Assembly (NCBI GenBank): GCA_024760905.1
Contig: CM045733.1
Span: 35,735,001 to 35,799,000 of the forward strand
Source of the DNA: Plotosus lineatus
Taxonomy: Eukaryota; Chordata; Actinopteri; Siluriformes; Plotosidae
Direction: 5' to 3'
Length of the DNA stretch: 64,000 nt
Below are positions 58,115 through 64,000 of this stretch, one piece after another. Made by a program: the position numbers and the translations under genes. The stretch's first letter is position 1, and each line of letters starts with the position of its first letter. The notes under the pieces are model-generated. The model was not told the DNA's origin and ran no database searches. It saw only the letters and a program-made list of their open reading frames with translations.

Positions 58115-60412
58115 TTGAAAGTCATCTGGAGAAAAGGGAAGGTGGCGCAGCAGTGGCGATATGCTGAGGGAGTATGGATCCCAAAGGAAGAAAATTCCAA
58201 GAACATCGACCAATTCAGGATTATTTCCTTGCTGAGTGTGGAAGAGAAAATCTTCTTCAGCATAGTAGCAAGGCGGTTGACCGACTTTCTCTCCAGCAAC
58301 AGATACATCGACACCTCAGTGCAGAAGGGTGGCATATCCGGGGTGCCAGGTTGCCTGGAGCATACGGGAGTGGTGACCCAGATCATCAGAGAAGCTTGGG
58401 AGAACAAAGGAGACTTGACAGTGCTTTGGCTCGACCTCGCTAACGCCTATGGATCCATCCCACATAAGCTGGTCCAAGCAACCTTGGACAGGCATCATGT
58501 GCCAGGCCAGGTCGCACAACTCATTATGGACTACTACAATCAGTTCAGTATGAAAGTGTCAGCAGGGCTTGTAACATCAGATTGGCACAGAGTCGAGGTT
58601 GGGATCATCACAGGCTGTACCATCTCCGTGATCCTTTTTGCCTTGGCAATGAACATGCTAGTTAAGTCTGCTGAAACTCAGTGTCGGGGCCCAAAGTCTG
58701 CAACGGGAGTGCGGCAACCATCAATCAGGGCATATATGGACGATCTTACCATTACCACTGAGTCAGTACCAGGAAGCAGGTGGATTCTGCAAGGGCTGGA
58801 AGAGCTGTGTAGGTGGGCAAGGATGAGGTTTAAGCCGGAGAAATCGCGGTCACTGGTGCTGAAGAGGGGCAAAGTTGTGGACAGGTTCCGCTTCAGCATC
58901 GGTGGGGCACCAATCCCAACTATCTCTGAAAAACCAGTGAAGAGTCTTGGCAAGGTGTTCAACAGCAGCCTTAAGGATTCAGCATCCATTCAAGAAACCT
59001 GTCAGGAGCTGGAGAGCTGGTTGAGAACAGTGGACCGGTCTGGGCTACCCGGGAAGTTCAAGGCCTGGATTTATCAACATGTCATCCTGCCCAAAGTGCT
59101 GTGGCCTCTACTCATCTACAAGGTTCCAATTTCGATCGTGGAGGGCCTAGAGAGGAAGGTTAGCAGTTTCCTCAGGAGGTGGCTGGGTCTGCCTAGGAGT
59201 CTTAGTAGCATCGCTCTCTATGGACGCAACACCAAGCTCCAACTGCCTCTGAGATCACTAGAGGAGGAGTTTAAGGTGACAAAGGCAAGAGAAGTGATGA
59301 TGTACCGGGACTCCAGCGACCCTAAGGTGGGCCAGGCAGGGGTCAGAGTGAAAACCGGGAGGAAGTGGAGAGCCGATGAAGCTGTCACACACACTGAATT
59401 GCGGATACGACACAGAGCCCTGGTCGGAGCAGTGACCCATGGTAGGGCTGGTCTGGGAACATTTACAACGCCACAGTATGAGAAGGCGAAGGGGAAGGAG
59501 AGACGGCGATTGGTGCAGGAGGAGGTGAGGGCAGAAGTGGAGGAGAGGAGGAGCAGCAGAGCAGTCGGCCTTAGGCAGCAGGGTGCCTGGACAAGGTGGG
59601 AGCAGGCCATGGAACGAAAAGTCACATGGGCAGAGCTTTGGTGGGCAGAGCCGCACCGAATAAAGTTCCTTGTCCAAGCGGTCTATGACATTATGCCCAG
59701 TCCATCAAACCTCTCCATTTGGGGTAGAATAGAGTCTCCCAACTGCCCGCAGTGCCCAGGCAGAGGCACATTGGAGCACATTCTGAGCTGCTGTCCAGTA
59801 GCCCTTGGGCAGGGGCGGTACACCTGGCGCCACAACCAGGTTCTGAAACCCATTGCGGAAGTCATCAGCATGGGAATCAGCAAAAGCAGCAGACGGTCCT
59901 GCCCCACCACTCAGTTGATCACCTTTGTGAAGGCAGGTGAGAAGTTGGGAAAAACCGCAGGAGCCAGGAACCCATCGGGGCTACTGGCAACCGCAAAAGA
60001 CTGGCAGCTGTCTGTTGACCTGGAGAAACAACTCAAGTTCCCCCAGTGTATTGTCTCAACCACCCTGAGGCCAGACATCCTCCTGGTGTCAAAGGAGACA
60101 AAGAGCATCATCTTGATGGAGCTCACCGTGCCATGGGAGGACCAACTGGAAGAGGCCCATGAGAGAAAGAAGACCAAATATGAAGATCTGGTCGTAGGCT
60201 GCCGTAAGCAGGGCTGGAAGGCACAGTGTATGCCCATCGAGGTTGGCTGCAGAGGGTTCGCAGGCCAATCACTCTATAAAACCTTGAGTGTGCTGGGCAT
60301 TACGGGGATGGAGAGGAGAAGAGCCATCAAGAGGATCACTGAGGAAGCAGAGAACGCCTCGAGATGGCTGTGGATTAGGAGAGGAGATCCATGGAAAGCA
60401 AAAGCCACCTGA
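58115..60412 (+). CDS. R2/HERO-like reverse transcriptase with restriction-like endonuclease
   Basis: 765 codons with no internal stop. Reverse transcriptase: WIPKEENSKNIDQFRIISLL, motif A LWLDLANAYGSIPH (about residue 104), VGIITGCTISVILFALAMN, catalytic AYMDDLTI (Tyr207-Asp210), then LVLKRGKV and KSLGKVF. The thumb and linker follow. A finger CPQCPGRGTLEHILSCC sits near residue 542. The endonuclease core is LRPDILLV (about 650) with IILMELTVPW (about 667) and KKTKYEDL, matching the PD-(D/E)XK pattern of R2-type LINEs, which nick specific targets and prime on the nicked strand. It is an ORF of a mobile element, not a host gene. The only defect seen is the stop just upstream. Confidence 0.88.
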   Translation: MKVIWRKGKVAQQWRYAEGVWIPKEENSKNIDQFRIISLLSVEEKIFFSIVARRLTDFLSSNRYIDTSVQKGGISGVPGCLEHTGVVTQIIREAWENKGDLTVLWLDLANAYGSIPHKLVQATLDRHHVPGQVAQLIMDYYNQFSMKVSAGLVTSDWHRVEVGIITGCTISVILFALAMNMLVKSAETQCRGPKSATGVRQPSIRAYMDDLTITTESVPGSRWILQGLEELCRWARMRFKPEKSRSLVLKRGKVVDRFRFSIGGAPIPTISEKPVKSLGKVFNSSLKDSASIQETCQELESWLRTVDRSGLPGKFKAWIYQHVILPKVLWPLLIYKVPISIVEGLERKVSSFLRRWLGLPRSLSSIALYGRNTKLQLPLRSLEEEFKVTKAREVMMYRDSSDPKVGQAGVRVKTGRKWRADEAVTHTELRIRHRALVGAVTHGRAGLGTFTTPQYEKAKGKERRRLVQEEVRAEVEERRSSRAVGLRQQGAWTRWEQAMERKVTWAELWWAEPHRIKFLVQAVYDIMPSPSNLSIWGRIESPNCPQCPGRGTLEHILSCCPVALGQGRYTWRHNQVLKPIAEVISMGISKSSRRSCPTTQLITFVKAGEKLGKTAGARNPSGLLATAKDWQLSVDLEKQLKFPQCIVSTTLRPDILLVSKETKSIILMELTVPWEDQLEEAHERKKTKYEDLVVGCRKQGWKAQCMPIEVGCRGFAGQSLYKTLSVLGITGMERRRAIKRITEEAENASRWLWIRRGDPWKAKAT

Positions 60413-60550
60413 ACACAAGTCGGGTCTGATCAACCATGACTGGGTCGCCTGGGCGAGGGTGTCTGATGTTGAAAGACCCGAAACATCCGAGGACCTCAGG
60501 TTACATCACTGATGATGTGTTCAGGAGCATCCTAGAGATGTATCATAACA

Positions 60551-60569
60551 ATCTATCTATCTATCAATA

Positions 60570-60660
<91 letters not shown>

Positions 60661-60756
60661 TATATAAGCATACAGTAATAACAGTATATAAACATTATAC
60701 AGCATACTTTATATCTATCTATCTATCTATCTATGTATCTATCTATCTATCTATCT

Positions 60757-60849
<93 letters not shown>

Positions 60850-60868
60850 TATATAAGCATACAGTAAG
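60551..60868. repeat. (TATC)n/(TA)n microsatellite with duplicated spacer
   Basis: TATC and TA runs at 60550-60656 and 60706-60845, each followed by CAGTATATAAGCATACAG. The stretch ATATAAACATTATACAGC, CATACTTTATATC repeats the sequence left of the LINE at 57440-57478 with one difference. Confidence 0.9.
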
Positions 60869-60904
60869 TATATGTTTTCATTATGTATGTATAATATATT
60901 ATCC

Positions 60905-61520
60905 AGTTAAGCTCTATGATGCCACTCAAACGCCGGCTAAGCGCCGTCTCTTCTGAAGAAATAAGACTTTCTCCTGAAGAAACAACAGTGTCCTCTGAAG
61001 TGCCTGAAGAGAATCATCTGAACTGTTGTAAAGCTATAGTATTAAAGTCTTTTTCAATTATTATTCAAGTACAGTGCCTAAGTTAATGTTTTGAATGTTT
61101 CGAAGCCACGGAGCAGCTCAGCCACGCCCCTCAGCCGGAGTGGAGAGTTAGAGAACACAGCCGTCAAAATCAAAGTCCCCCCCAAAACAGATCAAAACAA
61201 AAAGAACGTAAAAGAACATGAGATGTAATAAATTGGATAAACAAAATGAATCGAAAAACATGCTACACCACAGTACATAAAATCAGACACACAAATATTC
61301 TAAACATTAACTTAGGTACTGTACTGGAATAATGATTGAAAAAGACTTTAATACTAGAATGCTTTCAGATGATTATTTCTCTTCAGGCACTTCAGAGGAA
61401 ACTGTCGTTTCTTCAGGAGAAAGTCTTATTTCTTCAGAAGAGACATCCAACGTCATTACCTTTTCTAGCGCTTAGCCAGAGAAGATGCACAGCTTTTGAT
61501 TGGCATAATACAGCTTAACT
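60905..61520. repeat. Large inverted repeat (arms about 160-190 bp)
   Basis: Arm 60905-61066 pairs with 61327-61520: GTCTCTTCTGAAGAAATAAG with CTTATTTCTTCAGAAGAGAC, CTTTCTCCTGAAGAAAC with GTTTCTTCAGGAGAAAG, GAAGTGCCTGAAGAG with CTCTTCAGGCACTTC, AAAGTCTTTTTCAAT with ATTGAAAAAGACTTT. The right arm has extra sequence and holds the Tigger-like right part. Spacer about 260 bp. Confidence 0.88.
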
Positions 61521-61720
61521 AGTAATTAAAATACACTAAAAAAAGAAGCTCATTGAAAACTTGTGAGCGAATGAGGAAAAAGGGGCGTTGCATCACCTCA
61601 ACCAATCAGCAGGAAGGAGGACAGCCATTGGCTGAAATTGAATGACATGTCAGTTGCTTGGCAGTCCGCAAATACTCAAACTGTGAATGCAAAACCGCGA
61701 ATAGTCAAGGGCCTACTGTA

Positions 61721-62857
61721 TATCATAAACGCAAAGATATGCACAGGAATAAAATACGCAGTAAGCACTGACAGTGAACAAAACTATTAATGACTTTTTA
61801 ATAATAATGAACAAAGTAATAAAAAAACAATTAAGCTTGTCTTATAAAGAGTAAAGAAACTTTTTTAATGCCCTCACGTCTCATAACTGTTTTAATGTTC
61901 ATTACCTACCCTGCTAAAGCAAAAGCTCTGGTCCTATGGAAACTGAACAGACTTATTTGTTTTATTCCATGCACACAAGCTTTCATGTTTCTATAATAGC
62001 ATTAAATTGCATGTAAAATATGAATGCCCTTGTTCTGTTGAAATTTTTTTGCCCTGCTCCAGTGCTTATATCACCAGAGAGTAAAAATTGCTGTTATTGT
62101 TTGTGCATTTCAAAAGAACCAGGTAATGGAAGCAGGTTTCATTATTTTCACAGTTGAAAAAGCTTTAGGAGGAGGCGTCCTCAAGACAGAACATAAAAAT
62201 AAATTTCAAATACACACAGAAACCTAGCATGCAAAATATACTCACCAGTGATATGACCATAATTAGATGGCTTTCATGGAAAATGATTACGGATAATGAA
62301 TAGAAAGTATAGAAAAACATTGCTGGACATGTTCAGACAAGCCACATTTCACTATCTTAATGATCGCAATTGCTAATGCTAATCAGGATTTACTCTCACA
62401 ACATTTTTAATCAGAAGAAGGGAGACAGTAGAGGCATTGACCTGTAAATAAAGGTAACTTCACATTTTTTTCAGTTTCTTTAACAAAAAGCATGTGTTTC
62501 ATAATTCTTGTCAAATTTAACAAATTTAGTGGGGCTAGGATAGAAGGAACTGACGTAGTTATGGGTTGAAACCGACATAAAAATAAGTCAGATCTGTATG
62601 TCAAATTTCCCAATGTATGATAACCCGATGTATTTGGCATAATGTGCAGAAGCTTAACCTAACACTGTCGAAAAATGATACAAACTTTAATGTATTTAAC
62701 CTAGAGTGATTGAAAGACCAAGAAAACCATCTGGTTCTGAGCTCATCAAATGTCTGAAAGAATATCTAAAATTCATCTGACTGTCATAACACAGCCATGG
62801 GGCATCGCAGCACCTCTCACAACAGACCAACAATGAAAAATGGACAATTGAATTACA
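61721..62857. other. Unrecognised DNA
   Basis: AT-rich, no clear repeat, exon or RNA gene. KCNMB4 exon 1 was looked for here and not found. Confidence 0.45.
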
Positions 62858-63600
62858 TTTACAGCATTTAGAAGATACTCTTATCCAGAAATACTTACAG
62901 AAGTGCTTTAAAGTCTCTATCAGAATACGTATATTCTAATACTGGTTTGTTAGAATACAGACTAAGTATACCATACCATCAATTAAACTCAGATGGTAGG
63001 TTTTGTGTGGGTTTTCCTTTTTTGTAGTGTGTGTTTGTATACAGCATTGTGTTTAATCTAAGTACTAGTGAAAAAGGTAAGTTTTCAGCCATTGTTTGAA
63101 AATACCCAGGACTCAGCTGTCCAGTTGTCCAAAGGAGGTTCATTCCACCACCTTGGAGCCAGAACAGAAAAGAGTTTAGATGCATTTCTCCCTTGTCCCT
63201 TGATAGAGGGAGGAGTTAGTCACAATAAAAAAGGATCTGAGAGAACATGGTGCAATGTGAGGTGTAACAAGTGCTTTGAGGTAGGTAGGTGCAGCTCCAT
63301 TTTTGGCTTTGCAGGCAGGTGTTAGTGTTTCAAATCGAATGTGAGCAGCTACAGGAAACCAGCGGAGCCATTGTATCAGTGGGGTGAAGTGGGAAAATTT
63401 AGGAAGGTGAAAAATAAGCAGTGCAGCTACATTCTGATTTGTTTTCAAAGGTCAAATGGCACTCAGAAGTAGACTTGCCAGGAGTTAGTTGCAGTAATCG
63501 AATCTTGAACTTAAGAATTGTCTACGAGGTGTTGGTAAAAATGTGTGGCACACTTGTTCAAAATTGCACAACAAAGGTCTGCAATAGCATTTTCAGCCAT
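62858..63600. repeat. Dispersed teleost repeat (ACATTTACAGCATTTAG type)
   Basis: Contains TTACATTTACAGCATTTAG, ACTCTTATCCAGAAATAC and TTACAGAAGTGCTT, wording shared by a very common fish repeat, followed by CCAAAGGAGGTTCATTCC, ACCACCTTGGAGCCAG and GCAGGCAGGTGTTAGTG. No coding frame. Superfamily not decided. Confidence 0.55.
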
Positions 63601-63902
63601 ACAACAGGTGAGTTTCATACAACACCCACAACTGTACTAGGAATTTGCCTAATTTTCTTTCATGAACCAGTTGTATACATGTTGTGGAACTAATGTGACA
63701 GGGGATTTAAGCTTTAAGAACAGGAGTGCCAGATAGCAGTAGGAAGGGGAGGGGAGAAGAAAGAAGAGAAGGGAAGGAAAGAAATGAGGGTGAAGAGAAG
63801 ACAATAAAAAGTGGGTAATGGAAAAGAGTAGAGGAGAAGAGAGAAGATGAGAGGAAATAAGAAATCACCTGGTTGACCTAGGAGCACTCAGATGCCTGTC
63901 TG

Positions 63903-64000
63903 TCTTCCTTTCGGCTTTTTCCCTTTTACTCAGGAGTCGCCACAGCGAATCATCTGATTCGCACGTTTGATTTGGCAGAGGTTTTTACGTCGGATGCCCT
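63903..64000 (-). mobile_element. RTE-type tail module, cut by the window edge
   Basis: CTTTCGGCTTTTTCCC, GAGTCGCCACAGCGAATC, TTGATTTGGCAGAGG and TACGTCGGATGCCCT: antisense copy of the module at 11230. It runs off the window, so whether a SINE-A head is attached is unknown. Confidence 0.8.

Larger units (their letters stand above)
57479..60550 (+). mobile_element. R2/HERO-like non-LTR retrotransposon in (TATC)n
   Basis: Left junction: CTTTATATCTATCTATC then AGGCAACAGCGAGG. Right junction: ATCCTAGAGATGTATCATAAC followed by (TCTA)n. The insert carries reverse transcriptase, a CCHC finger and a restriction-like endonuclease in one frame, then a 3' UTR of about 135 bp (GTGTCTGATGTTGAAAGACC, TCACTGATGATGTGTTC). 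GC content and codon use stand out against the AT-rich flanks. No N-terminal zinc finger or Myb domain is seen, so it is probably 5'-truncated. Assignment to the HERO branch is from remembered similarity. Confidence 0.8.
57179..61718. mobile_element. Tigger-like element (copy 3), split by an R2/HERO-like LINE
   Basis: Left end CAGGAGGCCCTCGATATTC after TA (57177-57178); right end on the other strand CAGTAGGCCCTTGACTATTC before TA (61719-61720). 57179-57440 and about 61460-61718 match the left and right parts of copy 1 (for example GACAGTCTTACTCA and AGAGAAGATGCA). Between them lie (TATC)n DNA, a nested LINE and a large inverted repeat. Confidence 0.82.

Overview
This is teleost fish nuclear DNA. 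It has short exons with GT..AG introns, dense (CA)n/(TA)n/(CT)n microsatellites, tRNA-derived SINEs with L2-like 3' tails, Tc1/mariner, hAT and Tigger-like DNA transposons, an RTE-type LINE ending in (GAA)n, a Gypsy element and a restriction-like-endonuclease LINE. The species cannot be named from the sequence.

Two host genes are visible. On the + strand, 168-10661, five exons encode most of the catalytic domain of a receptor-type tyrosine phosphatase that best fits PTPRB (VE-PTP). Reading phase is preserved across all five and the WPD loop and [10 protein letters not shown] signature are intact. Upstream exons lie left of the window and the last short exon was not found. On the - strand, 47406-47533 and 31821-31989 are the second and third (last) coding exons of a BK-channel beta subunit, best fit KCNMB4. 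Its first exon is not in view. The genes point towards each other, as I recall for human PTPRB and KCNMB4 at 12q15.

Almost everything else is transposon. Region by region: 0.8-10.5 kb, PTPRB introns with a hAT element, SINEs, a SINE/LINE chimera and a decayed antisense LINE; 11-18 kb, SINEs, RTE ends and a TIR element; 18.7-22.7 kb, a decayed Gypsy element; 23-30 kb, SINEs, a Tigger-like element and a Tc1-like element; 33.4-36.5 kb, a full-length RTE-type LINE with perfect target-site duplications, inside the KCNMB4 intron; 36.9-38.3 kb, a TIR element; 43.5-46.8 kb, a dismembered LINE interrupted by a hAT element; 48.1-49.5 kb, a TIR element with internal foldback; 51.5-53.3 kb, an RTE copy nested in a TIR element; 57.2-61.7 kb, a Tigger-like element containing an R2/HERO-like LINE that sits in (TATC)n.

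The most interesting theme is modular retroposon assembly. One tRNA-derived SINE body (called SINE-A here) carries either an L2-like tail or a tail matching both ends of the resident RTE LINE. The RTE-matching tail module also occurs alone with its own target-site duplications. One insertion is a SINE-A head joined directly to the 3' coding end of the RTE. A probably competent RTE source and very recent SINE copies lie in the same window. SINE-A, SINE-B and SINE-C are labels used only in this annotation.
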